From the NCBI GenBank assembly GCA_963853835.1, contig OY970820.1, positions 46,598,907 through 46,662,906 on the forward strand: a stretch of DNA of 64,000 bases, read 5' to 3'. Shown piece by piece: positions 45,401-58,323 of this stretch (position 1 is its first letter; each line of letters opens with the position of its first letter). The translations under genes and the position numbers were made by a program. This DNA comes from Calendula officinalis. Lineage: Eukaryota > Streptophyta > Magnoliopsida > Asterales > Asteraceae. The notes under the pieces were generated by a model. The model was not told the origin of the DNA. It worked only from the letters and a program-made list of their open reading frames with translations, and did no database searches.

Positions 45401-45800
45401 ATTCATCATGTACGCTGTAAGAAGCACAAGGCAAAATGTAACGTCCTTAGGGGACCTTACTAGAAAATACCAACAGAATCCACGAGAGAGTCACTGGATC
45501 GCTGTTAAGAACAGATTGAAGTATTTTTGAAATACTGGATAGATGTTCCTTGGTTATGGTGGAGATACCAAACTGAAACTAAGTATACTTGCTATACTTA
45601 TGCTGGTTTTGAAATAGGTCGTTATGACGCTAGATCCTATTTATGAAGGTTCACTGCATTCGAATGATTTGTCGAGATATGTGAAATTCGTACTCTTAAA
45701 GTTCAAACAGATAACTAACTAGCTGACACTTTATCGAACTCAATGTCTTGTACCAAACATATTGAATATGAATGGAACATTGGACTTCGACAAGCTAGTA
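42500..45800 (+). pseudogene. Copia-B gag-pol remnant
   Basis: Pieces in order: UBN2-type gag (42540-42930, HEPQDSKEL region and ETIKAFHAYKQEDDQSVSTYI), a decayed zinc knuckle and protease (43130-43310, YDTSCGTHI), and integrase (43714-44190, with GLIHAVVCGPFRT, FITSTDDFSSYGYVYL, then FSPPYTPQDHGVSERRYQT in another frame). A short RT remnant follows (44740-45000), then the RT/RNase H junction (45187-45420, RDRSKRLIGLSQSAYIDKILKRF-like) and RNase H scraps to about 45800. Large parts of RT are missing. Stops occur in every segment. Confidence 0.85.
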
Positions 45801-46654
45801 GTTTCATGTAAATCTGTTTTAGTATTTGGATAATGGAACGTTGAGCAGTTTTTATTGGAATAAATTGATATATTTGATATGATCGTTTTTATATGAATAT
45901 CTACTGTGTTCTATATTTGCATGTTTATATCCTTGGATATTTACTATGTTTTATATTCTAAATTGTCCATTGTCATATTAATAATATGGGAATATTATTA
46001 ACACAAATCAGAGGGCATTGATGACATGATCTTAGTATGACTAAGGATGATGAAATCAAACTCACATGTTGTTCATTGTGATGCACAATTGGACTGACCC
46101 AACCTATGAGAAATCACTTCCTGGATTTATGTCACAAGTGAATCTCACAAAGGCTTTGTCGCTTATCCTCTGACTTGAGATGCAAGTTGGTATGCGTATG
46201 TGGAGTGTCAAACTTTGATGTGGTTAAACGTTGACCTGAATAAGGCTGCTATAACAACCATCTTCAAGTTTGATTTAAGCATATATCAAACACGTGTAGT
46301 CAATAGAGAATTTATTCCTCCAAATGTTTGGATTAGATACTACTGGGCCCCTCGATGATTTGAATAGATGCTTGTACGGCCGTACCCAAAGGTAATCAAG
46401 ATGAATCTTGATTGGTTTGGTAATCTACTTCAATGTAAAGATCGAGAAACAGAATCGTTGAATTTTTAGATTGACATTAATCCCTGTCTAAAATTCAATA
46501 TGGTATCAGTAACAAAAGGATAACTGATTGATAAACTTTTAAACTAGACTTTTTTGAAACTCGCCTCATGTGTCTCTAGGGGCATTGGCGTGTTGCTAGA
46601 CTCTAACATTTGCTTGTATAATTACTAGATATTATGACGCATGCAAGTGGGAGA

Positions 46655-46743
46655 TGTTGGAATATGCTCGTGTCATAATAAATAATTATATGGCTAGTCA
46701 CACATGAGCCTATAGGGTCACACACTTATACACTGAGATACCA

Positions 46744-46780
<37 letters not shown>

Positions 46781-47424
46781 GTAAATATTGTATTTATATT
46801 ATTTATATATCTTAGGTAACATAAAAGATTAAATGGACTTAATAATTAAGCTTTGATTTAATTGAAATGGCTAGAGAGACTTAAGAGGGAAAGCCCTTAC
46901 TAATATGGGATATTAGTAAACCTAATTTAAAAAGCTAGCCTAATGAACTGGTAAAAAGGCTCTCAATCACTTGTCTCTCTAATCTGCCGCAAGAGTAATA
47001 AACAACACAATTGGGTGTGTGTTTTGTTTGCTCGCCACCTACCAATTAACATCATAGGAATAAAATTCCATTCTCATTTATGGTTGCTAGTTTTTCCAAT
47101 CGTAATACAGAGCAGAGGTTTTCGGCTCTTATGGGTTTGGATGTTATTTGGTTTGTGGTTTGTTACTGAGAAGGACTAGCATTCACTTGGTATTGTTTGA
47201 GGTGTAGTGTGGACTACTCTAGAGGTATCCTACATTGGGTACACGGTTTCATATCAAAAGGAGATCCAATCGGTGCTTGTGTTTCACGCTTCAAGGGTAT
47301 GATTTCTACATACTAACCTTTTGATATTATTGCTTAATTACTTTGTCAATATGTAGATCCGTTATTAGTGATTTATATTATTTTTCCGCTGCGTTTTCTT
47401 TGATTAAACCATAAATCACTAACA
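46655..47424 (+). repeat. Copia-B 3' LTR
   Basis: 770 bp, TG...CA borders, preceded by the polypurine tract AAGTGGGAGA (46645-46654). It has a longer TA run than the 5' LTR and lacks a 15-bp segment near 46893. Confidence 0.95.
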
Positions 47425-47429
47425 CTTTC

Positions 47430-48692
47430 TGTCGTCTTGTGATCGCTGATATCTTCTAGAAGATTTGTAAGATATTCCCATAATCAGCGATACACATTAC
47501 TTGTGCTTTACTTGTGTCTTTCTGTGACGCTGAAGCTTCCAGCCTATATACACTTCTGGTACTCATGAGTCTTCGGATACTCATGCTTCTTCAGATGGCC
47601 TTCAGCTCAAGCGACATTCACTAAGAGTTTTGCTTAGAGAAGTATTTGTTCAATGGTTCAGCGATTTGTCCATTGCGCTGAACCTGTTACACTATCCGAT
47701 CTGTTGACCAGTATCTGATTCCGCATGGGGAACTGGTCGTTGTTTCAGCTGGTGATCAGATAGTGTAACTGGGTAGCTGAAATCTGATCAGATCAGATAC
47801 AGTTACCCACAATCTGAGGAACAAATCCTCAGATTGTCTTCTAACTATTTGCCTTTCTGTATTCATTAAATCTACTCAGTGGGGGATGCTTTTCAGCGAC
47901 CCAACATCGGTTGTCTTTAATGTTGAAATTTTAAAAACGTTAATGAAGGTCGTTATATGAGGTGTGGTTTGTTGGAAAACCAAATAACTAAGTAACTAAA
48001 ATTGGTTTTAGGCAATTGGTTTAATGATTTTGATGATAAAAACGTAAGTTTTAATGTTGGACATTGTTTCCGCTAATAAATGATTCTGAATAAGTATCTG
48101 CCAATAACTGATTATGGTATTCAAGGCCTTCTATAAAATAATGTTAAAAATACGTAAGTTTAATGCCGCCCCACTTGATCAATGTATTGATCAACAATTA
48201 TTCGAACATTAAAACGATAATCCTAAAATTAAACCAAACATAGACCTAAAGTTCATCAATTCATGGTGAATACAAAACCACTAGCACATAGGCATGCTAG
48301 ACGAACCAAACATCAAACAATGACAAAAAATTAAAAACATTATAAATAAGAACAGGGAATTAAACCAAACAATGCTTGATGTAAGTTGTCTTTGAATCTT
48401 CTCCTTCAATTGAGTTCGTAACCTGCTTCAAACGTCTGGGATCTTTTGTTCCGCTCGTTCGTCCACAGCCTAAATGGCTGTGGGTTTTTTCCGTAATTCC
48501 CAAAAACGTGAACTGCCCCCAATTTAATTCTAAGATCTCTTTTTATTGCCACTTAAGTCACGTGGCTATCTTCTAATTTGTGGGTCATGGGCCACGGTTT
48601 CCTCTTGGTTACCTCCACCGAATAACACAAATTTAACGTGGGCTTCCAAATTAAATTGTTGTATTTTGTGTCCAATGACCCAATTAAAATAA
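47430..48692. other. Non-coding flank of Copia-B
   Basis: The first 500 bp may be the remainder of the older LTR-like sequence left of Copia-B. I see repeated GATCAGAT, CAGCTG and TCAGCGAT motifs but no gene. From 48000 the sequence is AT-rich and unassigned. Confidence 0.35.
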
Positions 48693-48861
48693 AGGGTTTT
48701 GATAATGATAGCTCTTAGGGCTGTCAAAACACATGCATAATAAACTTGTAAATTCATTGTAACCGACTCTTGCATTTTAGGAATTACTGCCTCAATAGAA
48801 AAATGTACAATTTTTTATACACTTATTGACAGCCCTAAGGGCTGTCATTATTAAAACCTTT
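48693..48861. mobile_element. Foldback MITE
   Basis: The left end AAGGGTTTTGATAATGATAG followed by CTCTTAGGGCTGTCAA is mirrored by the right end TTGACAGCCCTAAGGGCTGTCATTATTAAAACC. The inverted repeats are about 35 bp on each side of a core of about 90 bp. There is no coding capacity. The superfamily is uncertain. Confidence 0.8.
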
Positions 48862-49306
48862 AAATAAATATATGTCTGACTTTAAATCTCCAATTTGTGA
48901 CTTAGGGGTTGTTTGCTTCTTATTAATTTGATGACATCTACTTCTTTTCTTTGTAACGTACACGGCTTATAATTTCAGCAGTTGGTGTCTTTTTAATTAT
49001 ATGCGACATATACAGAGAGTTATGTGGCTTTTATTCAGTTGTGTACTTAACTTAATCATCTCAGTCTTCTTTGGTTAATTTGATCATATTGACTTCTTTT
49101 ATACTCTAATCGATCATGAGCTTTTGTGTTTTCAAGATACCTCTTTATAACGTGTATTTAGCTCGTTTCTTGTCTACTTTGAAGTAACGACCTGCAATTT
49201 ACAAAAATATAAGGATTAGGCATAAAAAGCATTGTCTAACTTATAAACCATGTATAAATAGTAGATTATTGACGGATAAAAACATGTTTAAATCCGTCAA
49301 TATCAA
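48862..49306. other. AT-rich spacer with a short hairpin
   Basis: Nothing gene-like. TTGACGGAT and ATCCGTCAA at 49269-49300 form a 9-bp stem around a 14-base loop, next to the following MITE. Confidence 0.4.
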
Positions 49307-49549
49307 TAAGTGATACACTTCCAAAACTTGCCTTATTTGGTAAAAAAGTGAGACTCTTTCTCCACTAACTATCTACTTTAATAAAATAAAATTACCCTTT
49401 TACCCTTACTTTTACTTTTAAACATCATTAATATCACTTTATTCAAAAGAAGTGTGACATATTCTCTACTAACTATCCACTTTAATCTATTTTAAACCAC
49501 TTTTGAATCTTTTGTCTAAAAAACCGTGTTTCAGGAAGTGTATCACTTA
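49307..49549. mobile_element. Stowaway-like MITE
   Basis: Perfect 16-bp terminal inverted repeats, TAAGTGATACACTTCC and its complement, bound a 243-bp AT-rich interior. The right border continues CGGAGGTAGTA, similar to the CTCCGT-type outer ends of Stowaway/Mariner MITEs. The outer left end is diverged. The interior includes a duplicated phrase (CTACTAACTATC(T/C)ACTTTAAT). Confidence 0.75.
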
Positions 49550-49569
49550 CGGAGGTAGTATTAATCTTC

Positions 49570-50246
49570 TCCCAATAACTTTTCATAATATTTTATTTGC
49601 CCTAATCGATTACGTGGCAGCCGCCCTCCATCTCACACTCCTCCGTTGATTATGAATTTTCCGGCCAGCCAAATAAGAGCTCTTGCAGGTAATTATCTTC
49701 TTCTTTCTTTACTAGTCGATTACTAAGTGAAATTAGTATATTTTCGTTTTCTCTTATTGATGTTGCATGTCATTTTTGTTCAGATTTATAATTAATGAAT
49801 ATATTAATGTCAAATTTTGCTTTAAACTTACAGATTTATAACCAAAATTGTTTTTAAGTTATGTTAAAAAGGTTAATACTATGAGAAAGTTGAATGATAT
49901 AAGTTAATAAAAATAGTTAATACGACTAAAGTGATTTTAATTTAATCTAAATATTTTATAAAGTGATCGTTGTACATGTTTAATTAATAGGTTGGTGACT
50001 CAATGAAGAACGATCATGTTTGATGTCTTTATATTTAATTATCATTACTCTTTCGGCAACTATATGACTTGTTTCTCACCTTTAAATTATGGGTATGTTT
50101 CTCGTCTTATTATTATAGATCTAATATTCACGATAGAAGTTCATTTAATCTAATTATTACTTTTTTTAGTTTTATTTAATTTCCTATGAATAGTTTATTG
50201 TGCTTCAAAAATTTGATTTAGTAGATATATTCTTGTAGATGGGGCC
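49570..50246. repeat. Dispersed repeat, copy C
   Basis: It matches copy A (3890-4660) from the leader (GATTACGTGGCAGCCGCC) through TGTAGATGGGGC, with an internal deletion relative to it. Similarity ends at 50246, after which the FAR1-like pseudogene begins. In copy B the corresponding tail follows a Ulp1-like gene instead. Confidence 0.7.
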
Positions 50247-50299
50247 TAATACATGTTATCCATCGTACGTCGTTGTCTAATTTAAGTGCAACAAAAGCT

Positions 50300-51621
50300 C
50301 ACAGATTAAAAGTAGCTTTTGTGGGTGGATGTTAGAGTCCGTGGAACTCCCGTGAACTTGTTTATTGGTGATAGAGATGCGCAAATGCTCGTGGACAAAA
50401 TGCTAAACAGGCAGATACATGTTCCAGGTTTTTGTTTTTATTTTGAACATCATCTTCGTGATTATGAGCTTGTTAGTATGTTCTGGGCTGACGTGACTAT
50501 GAAGGCCAACTATGATGTTTTTGTGGACGATGCTACTTTTAGGACAAACAAGTAACATTTGACATATAAACTATTTTTTTTTTATATTTTCTTAGATTTT
50601 ATATTAATTTGCATTTTATTTTTGTGTAGATATGATTTTGTATTTGTCCCATTTACCGGCGTTGACCACACCAAAGAATGTGTGATATTTGGGGCATCTT
50701 TACTATCCGATGAAACATTTTCATGATATTGTTGGATGTTGGAAGCTTTCTTGAAGCTCCATCGGAAACAACCCCCATTAGCCTTAACGGACCAAGAACG
50801 TGTTACGGAATACAATTCTTAAAATATTCTCAGAATCACGCCATAGATTGTGTATGTGTCACATAACACAAAACTGCCCAAAAGGTATTTAATTATACAT
50901 ATTTTATAACAATTGGTTTTGTGCATGCATATATGATAAGTTCACATAGTTTCCATATTTTTTATAGGACCCGAGTGATTTAAAGACCGATTCAAAGTTC
51001 AGAAAAGAGTTCCACAAGTTAATTTAGAATGTATATTATATCTATCCAGAAGTTTTTGAAGAACGTTGGGCTGATTTAATTAATCGCTATAATTTGAATG
51101 GTAACAAATGGTTGGTTAACATGTACGCAATTACACAAAGGTGGATTGTTGCGTACTATAAAGACTATCTCGTGTGTGGTTTGATGAAGACAACATCTCG
51201 ATCCGAGAGTTCAAATGCATTTTTCCAGCTTTTTTCGCACATAGGTAACACTTTTGTTAAATTTATGCTTTGTTTTGAATCATCTATGGAGAAACAAAGG
51301 TACACGCAATGTGTAATCGACAATAAAATACAAACCTATTGACTTACCAATCGGGGAACATGCTCGTAATGTATACACAAATGCTGTTTTAAAAAATGTT
51401 CAACATGAAATCGACAAACATTTATATCCATATTCGCTGTTGTGCGGTACATCATACTACATAGGGACAAGAGACATGATATTGTCGTTAAAACAAGGGT
51501 AAGTTTTAGGAAATTCTTGTCAATGTTTATGATGTGTACATGTCATATATGCGTTAGAAATTTATAAAATTTTTATTTGTAATCATAAATTTCAGGTTGT
51601 CTATAACAAACAGACTGGTTC
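50300..51621 (+). pseudogene. FAR1-related (MULE-transposase-derived) gene, first part
   Basis: Recognisable segments in order are GDRDAQMLVDKMLNRQIHVPGF, the start of the MULE transposase domain (FWADVTMKANYDVF and DATFRTNKYDFVFVPF with its DATF Asp), PLALTDQERVT (second Asp region, frameshifted), NGNKWLVNMYAITQRWIVAYYKD and CGLMKTTSRSESSNAFF. It continues as KQRYTQ and LPIGEHARNVYTNAVF to about 51500. Frames change at several points and stops are frequent. The N-terminal FAR1 DNA-binding domain is not seen. The remainder lies beyond Copia-C at 63554. FAR1-related genes are domesticated MULE transposases; this copy is not functional. Confidence 0.82.
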
Positions 51622-51626
51622 AATAA

Positions 51627-52101
51627 TGTTGGGTTATAAGTGATACTACTGATGTTGCAGTTGGTACTTAAAAAGACTTAGTACTAATGGGGCAGAATTT
51701 CAAGAAACACTACTGATCTTGGACTTACTACTGATGATCATGTTTACTACTGATGATGATGATATATGGAGCTGATCGTGTACGAGATCTTCGCAGATTT
51801 AGTTTAGAATTTGAATCTTTTCGTAATTCGAATGTAATCTAGTCCTAAAATAACTAGCATAAAAGTATAGGCTTCAAGGACTATTATATATAGTTCCTTA
51901 TGAATTGTAAACATACGTGTATTGATCGATTAATATTAATACACTGAAGCTTTTTTTTTGATAAACTGTGTTCTTGTTTATTCTTATTCGATTTCCAGTT
52001 TACACTGTTCTTATTCAATCAACATAGTGTTAATCCGCTGTAACTTCTATTGTTGACTAGATCTGTGATTCAATAACTTATTGAGTTATTCGATCCTGAC
52101 A
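51627..52101 (+). repeat. Copia-C 5' LTR
   Basis: 475 bp. It is rich in TACTACTGAT motifs, and TTATATATAG near 51885-51894 may be the TATA box. The primer site TGGTATAAGAGC follows at 52105-52116, one base off the Met-tRNA complement. Confidence 0.95.
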
Positions 52102-52185
52102 AGTGGTATAAGAGCATTAAGGTTCTAGATCTACGAATTAAGAACATCAAAAAGTTTCATACTTTCGAAACAAGAATTGTTAATC

Positions 52186-54375
52186 ATGTCTGATAACAAT
52201 GAAAGCACGCAGGCAAACAAGATCTTAATTATCACTCCCAACAACTTTGGGATGTGGAAAAACAGAATTAAGCAGTACATACTTATTACTGATTATTCCA
52301 TGTGGGAAGTTGTTCTAGAAGGTAACAAAACCATATAGACTCAACTCACAAGCTCATTAACTGAATCAGACAAAATCAAGTGTGACAAAGAAAAGAAAGA
52401 CAGAGGAATTGAACTGAAAGCTTTAGGCACTCTATTGCTTGCTATTCCCAATGACTACCAACATCTATTTGTTGAATACGACGATGCTAAGAAGCTGTGG
52501 CATGCACTGGAGAAAAGGTTTGTTGGTACCAAAAGTACTAAAAGAAACATGAAGTCTGTCTTGAAGCAAGACTTTGAAAACTTCAAAGGACAGAAGAATG
52601 AATCATTGTCACAAGTTTTTGATTGATTCAACAAACTTATTGGTGAACTCAATCAAGTTGGAATTAAACCAGACAATGATGATTTCAACAGAAAGTTTCT
52701 CAGATCTCTTGGAGAAAAGTGGTCTATGTATACTGTGATATATAGACAAGGAGATGCATTGGAAGACAAAGAACTTGATGAACTTTACAATGAACTACGA
52801 GTCTTTGAATCTGAGGTAAGTCAGAAAACTCCTATTTTACCTTCAAACAATGCTGCTTTTGTGTCAAATATAGGTACAGGTCAGGATGCTACAAATGGAA
52901 AATCTAAAGAAACTGAAGATATAGCAAGAGAATCATTCTTTACTAGCCATGTGCACACTACACTAATTACTGAAGACTTACAACAAATCAATCCTGATGA
53001 TCTGGAAGAGATGGATATAAAGTGGCAGATGGCAATGCTGAGTTTAAAGCCCAAAAGATTTCTTAAAAGAACTGGTAGACAGACTCTGAACTTCAACAAA
53101 GGTGAACGTGCTGGATTTGACAAAACCAAAGTCAAGTGCTACAACTGTAGCAATTTTGGTCACTTTGTTAGAGAATGTCCTAGCAAAGATCACAAATATC
53201 AAGCTATAACAAGAATAGTTTATCAAACTCAACTGCTCTTGTATCTCAAGAAGGACAAGGTTATGATTGGAGCTTTCAAGCAGAAGAACATGCTCAAAAT
53301 CAAGCACTCATGGCCTTCACTGATTCTACTACTGAGGTACATTCCAAATCTTGTACTCCTGAATGCATTAAAGCATATAAAGAACTAGAGAAAGTGAACA
53401 AAGAAACTCTTGATGAGATGATTTTAAATAGAAACAGAAGAATAGAATTTAATGGTTGCATTGCAGATTTAGAAAATCAAATTAAAATTTATAAAATAAC
53501 TGATCAAAAGCTGAAAGATGAACTATTACAAGCAACCTATGATAAAGAACATGTTGAGTTAAAATTAAAAAAAAACCTTAACCAAACTAGAAGAATGTCA
53601 ATTAGAACTGAACAAACCATTAAATCAACTGATACAAGTTTTCACACCACTCAAAGTCAAGAATCCCCTAAATATAATTCTGAAAACATACCCACTATCT
53701 TAAGAAGGGGAAATCAAAGAAATTTAAATCAGTTAAAAGAACAAAGAAAGCCTGAAAGTGCTAAAACAACAAAATTAACGTGTCTAATTTGCAATAAAGT
53801 CAATCATCTAGCAAATGATTGTCACTTCACAATTAATTGCAAAGAATTTAAGGAATTTAAAGAAAATAAAGAAAAATTAAAAGAATCCAAATTAAAACAA
53901 ACTGAAAAAGTTCAACAAACTAAAAATCCACATGTTGAAGTCCCAAATTTGGAAGATCTGCACAAAGATTTGTGCAAAATATCAGACATGGAAGTCCAAA
54001 AAGAAGTCATTATTTTGAAAATAATCGAAAACCTAATCAATTTTCTAAGTATTCAAGTTTTTCAAACATCGGTAGTAACAATCAAAGATTTACTACTGAT
54101 ACTAAACCTAATTACAATGCTGTCAGATACAATTACTATAATACTACTGATTACCCTAAGAAAGCATTTTACCCAATACTACTGGTCCATCAGTAGTAAA
54201 ATATTCAAAAGCCAAAATTTATGGGTATAAACCAAAATCGGAAGTAACATCAAAAAGCAGTAACAATCAACAACTGAAGACCAAACCTACATCAAAAGCT
54301 CACACTGTTCGAAAATTTTATTCTTCAAAGGATGAACCCAAGACAAAACAAGCTTGGGTTCCCAAAATGAACTAA
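52186..54375 (+). pseudogene. Copia-C gag
   Basis: It starts at ATG 52186 (MSDNNESTQANK). UBN2-type capsid sequence follows (FGMWKNRIKQYI, LLAIPNDYQHLFVEYDDAKKLWHALEKRF). Two intact zinc knuckles are seen, CYNCSNFGHFVREC (near 53140) and CLICNKVNHLANDC (near 53800), separated by a charged coiled-coil region. Stops interrupt it at about 52336 (TAG) and 52624 (TGA), and the frame changes near 53230 and 53990. The end WVPKMN-TAA at 54373-54375 matches the end of Copia-A gag. An AG follows 23 nt after the start of the stop, where pol begins in another frame, exactly as in Copia-A. Confidence 0.88.
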
Positions 54376-54395
54376 TCCATTTACTTTTTGTGCAG

Positions 54396-57300
54396 AGCAT
54401 TCAGATCCCTGAAGAAGGAAGAACATGGCATATTGATAGTGGATGCTCTAGGCACATGATTGGAAATCTTCAAATTCTTAGAGATTTCAAGTCTTTTGAA
54501 GGAGGATATGTTGCTTTTTGGTGAAAATCCAAGAGGAGGTAGGATTACAGGTAAAGGTACAGTATCAAATGGTAAGATTACTTTTGATGATGTATTCTAT
54601 GTTTCTGAGCTTAAATATAATCTGGTCAGTGTCATGTATGTGATAAAAAGAACAAATTTTTTTTTACAGATATAGAGTGCATCATTCTTTCTCCTGACTT
54701 TATTTTAAATGAAAAATATGTTGTTTTAAGAAAACGTGTATTGCCTGGATATAGGGGGAGAACTCATTTCATCAAATGAGATCAACTGTTTTATATCCAA
54801 GGCAAACACCAATGAATCAGAACTCTGGCATAGAAGGATGTGTCACACAAATTTTAAAAATATGAATAATTTAGTCAAAAAGAATCTGGTAATTGGCTTA
54901 CCTCAAAAAGAATTCATGTGTGATCATCATTGTGTTGCATGCCTGATAGGTAAACAACACAAGACTTCTCATAAATCCAAAGCAATCAATTCTATTTCTG
55001 ACCCTTTGCAGCTCTTACATATGGACTTATTTGGTCCTACAAATGTAATGAGTATTGGAAAGAAACAATACTGTCTTGTTATTACTGATGATTTTTCCAG
55101 GTATACTTGGGTTTTCTTTCTCAGGACCAAAGATGAAACAAGTGAAATCATAAAAAATCTACTAGTCAAACTGGAAAACACAAGAGATCTCAAAGTGAAA
55201 GCCATCAGATGTGATAATGGCACAGAATTTAAAAATGCTAACTTAATTTCTTTTTGTGATCATAAAGGTATTGACAGACAGTACAGCTCTTCTAGAACTC
55301 CACAACAAAATGGTGTAGCTGAAAGGAGAAATAGAACAATCATTGAAGCAGCCAGATCCATGCTTGCAGACTCAAAATTACCAATAACTTTTTGGGCTGA
55401 AGCTGTTAATACTGCTTGTTATGTTCAAAACAGAGTATTAATAGTTAAGCCTCACTTTAAAACACCATATGAACTTTTTAATAAGAGATAACCTTCAATA
55501 AGTTTCTTAAAATCATTTGGTTGTCCTTGTACAATTTTAATTACAAGAGAACAAATTGGTAAGTTTGACTGCAAATCAGATGATGGAATCTTTGTAGGAT
55601 ACTCAACTCAGAGCAAAGCATACAGAGTATTCAACAAAAGGCTGGGGATCATTGAAGAAAGTGTGGATGTATCCTTTAATGAAAACTTGATGAATGAACA
55701 GGGAAATGGTCCAAATTGGTTATTCAATATTGACAATCTAACCAAATCTCTTGATTTTAGTTATGATGTAATACAGGTGAAACAAACAATCAAAATCCAC
55801 AAGGAGGATCATCACCATTCAATGGTAGTCAAGATACAATGAAGTATATCCTTGTTAATACTGATCCCATGGTTAATACTGAGGACAGTAGTAACTCTGA
55901 TAACCCTAGCAATCTTGATACCAGTAACAACTCGAACTCACAAGATACTACTGATCCCAGTAGTAACTCAGAAACTCAAAATGATGATGGTGAACCAAAC
56001 AATACTGATGTCGGTAATAACAATGAATCACTTGATTTGAATAAAAAACATATTACTACTGATACCGGTATCAATGAAGAAACTCAAGAAGATCCATGAA
56101 ATCAAGAAGAAACCTGGACAGATGCACAAGTTCCTGAATCCAATGAATCAAACCTTGACAGTTAAATTTTTGTTGATAAAGTTTCCAACTCAAGAACTGA
56201 AAAGAATCATCCCTTAGACTTAGTTCTAAGTGATGTGAACTCAAATATGCAGACAAGAAGCAAATTTAATTCAACTTTATATTCAAATACTTGCAATATA
56301 AGTCTAATATCTAATGAATGTTTGTTTGCTTGTTTTCTATCTCAGGAAGAACCTAAAAAGATTCAAAAAGCCATGAAGGATTCAAATTGGATTGAAGCAA
56401 TGCAAGAAGAACTTCTCCAATTCAAATTACAAGCTGTTTGGACACTTGTACCTCTAACAAAAGGAAAAAGGCCCATTGGAACACGATGGATCTTCAGAAA
56501 CAAGAAAGATGAAAGAGATATAGTGATCAAAAACAAAGCCAGACTTGTAGCCCTAGGATACACTCAAGAAGAAGGAATAGACTATGATGAGGTATATGCT
56601 CATGTTGCAAGAATTGAAGCAATAAGGATTTTCTTGGCATATGCTTCATTCAAGAAATTCAAAGTTTATCAAATGGATGTTAAAAGTTCATTCTTATATG
56701 GGAAGATTGAAGAAAAAGTGTATGTTTGTCAACATCCAGGATTTGAAGATCCTGAACATGATGATTATGTGTACAAATTAGACAAAGCTCTATATGGCCT
56801 GCATCAAGCACCAAGAACTTGGTATGATACATTATCATCATACTTGTTGAAGAACAATTTCAAAAGAGGTGTAATTAACAAAACTCTGTTTGTAAGAAAA
56901 GTCAAAGATGATATACTACTGGTTCAGATATATGTAGATGATATCATCTTTGGATCAACAAATGACAATCTGTGCAAAGATTTTGAAGAGCTGATGCAGA
57001 TCAAATTCAAGATGAGCTCAATGGGTCCAATGAATTTCTTCCCAGGACTCCAAATCAATCAAAGAGCAGATGGTATTTTGATTAATCAATCAAAATATGT
57101 CAAAGACATCTTGGAGAAATTTGCAATGAAAGACTGTAAAAGTGCAAGCACACCAATGGAAACACATAAACACCTACATCGTGATGTTGAGGGGGAGAAT
57201 GTAGATGAACATATATATATATAGATCAATGATAGGTCTTTAATGTACTTAACTGCAAAAAGACCTGATATTATGTATAGTGTTTGTGTGTGTGCCAGGT

Positions 57301-57840
57301 ATCAAGCAAAACCAAAGGAGCTTCACTTGCAGGCAGTCAAAAGGATCTTCAGATACTTGAAGGGAAAACCATCACTTGGTCTCTGGTATCCACATGACTC
57401 ACCATTTGAACTTGTAGCCTACAAAGATAGTGACTATTGTGGTGAATGTCAAGATAGAAAATCTACTACTGGTGGATGTCAATTCTTTGGATCAAGACTG
57501 GTGTCATGGCAATGCAAAAAACAAACAAATGTAGCTGCATCTGCTTGTTGTGCTCAAGATTCAAAATCAACTCCTAGACTTTGGTATATCTATTCTTAAA
57601 ACTCCTATTCTTATTGATAATCAAAGTGCTATTAGTATTGTGAATAATCCAGTAAAACACTCAAAAACCAAACATATTGAAATAAGATTTCATTTTATAA
57701 GGGATTGTAATGAAAAGAAATTAATTTAAGTAAAATTCATACTGATAATCAACTAGCAGATCTTTTTACAAAAGCATTTGATGTAGGAAGGTTCAGCCTT
57801 TTGGTTAGCAGTATTGGAATGATTTTAATGAATTAATTTC
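54396..57840 (+). pseudogene. Copia-C pol (protease, integrase, RT, RNase H)
   Basis: The protease motif IDSGCSRHM (about 54435) is intact; a frameshift follows near 54520. Integrase (54736-55491) has the HHCC finger (HRRMCHTNF, CVACLIGKQH) and all three catalytic sites (MDLFGP, CDNGTEF, QQNGVAERRN). A stop at 55489 cuts it from the linker. RT (56235-57224) keeps QMDVKSSFLYG, LYGLHQAPRTWY and an intact YVDD at about 56935. A TAG near 57223 and a damaged RNase H (57243-57599, missing the central STAEAEY part) follow, then scraps to 57840. It is better preserved than Copia-B and has more intact catalytic motifs than Copia-A, yet it cannot make a full polyprotein. Confidence 0.9.
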
Positions 57841-58323
57841 ATTATTAAGATCATATGTAAAGTTTTTGTATATTATTTATATTTAAAAGTGTTTGTTTTA
57901 CTACTGATTATTCATTATTACTGACTATGGGTTGTATTCACAAAATACTACTGATATGGTTTCTCTGAGAATTAGGTTAAGTGTGAATCAAGAGTTACTA
58001 CTGATGATTCACTACTGATACTTAATTTACTACTGATCGACTGTTATTTGTGAAATTCACTGTTTTACCATACTAACCCCATGAAAATAGCCGTTAAGTT
58101 ATGATTCAAAGGTCATTTCGGTCACTTTGCAGGTTAATTCGAAAAATATAAATAGCTGAATGCGATTAGTTTAGCATTATCCAAACCTCGATCCGGTAAA
58201 CCCTACGATAAACCCTAATCTGTGCAATTTTGATTAAAACCTTGAACCAGTAACAACTTCAATCACTTACGACATTATTCACAAGATCAAAACCTCTCAG
58301 AATACAAACTCTCAAACATAAAA

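Larger units (their letters stand above)
39970..47424 (+). mobile_element. Copia-B: Ty1/Copia retrotransposon, full length but coding-dead
   Basis: LTRs at 39970-40735 and 46655-47424 both start TGTTGGAATATG and end ATCACTAACA. CTTTC flanks the element on both sides (39965-39969 and 47425-47429). A primer site variant follows the first LTR and a purine tract (AAGTGGGAGA) precedes the second. Gag and pol between them are recognisable but full of stops and frameshifts. The LTRs differ by only about eight substitutions plus a TA-length change, a 15-bp indel and a 1-bp indel, by eye. Confidence 0.96.
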
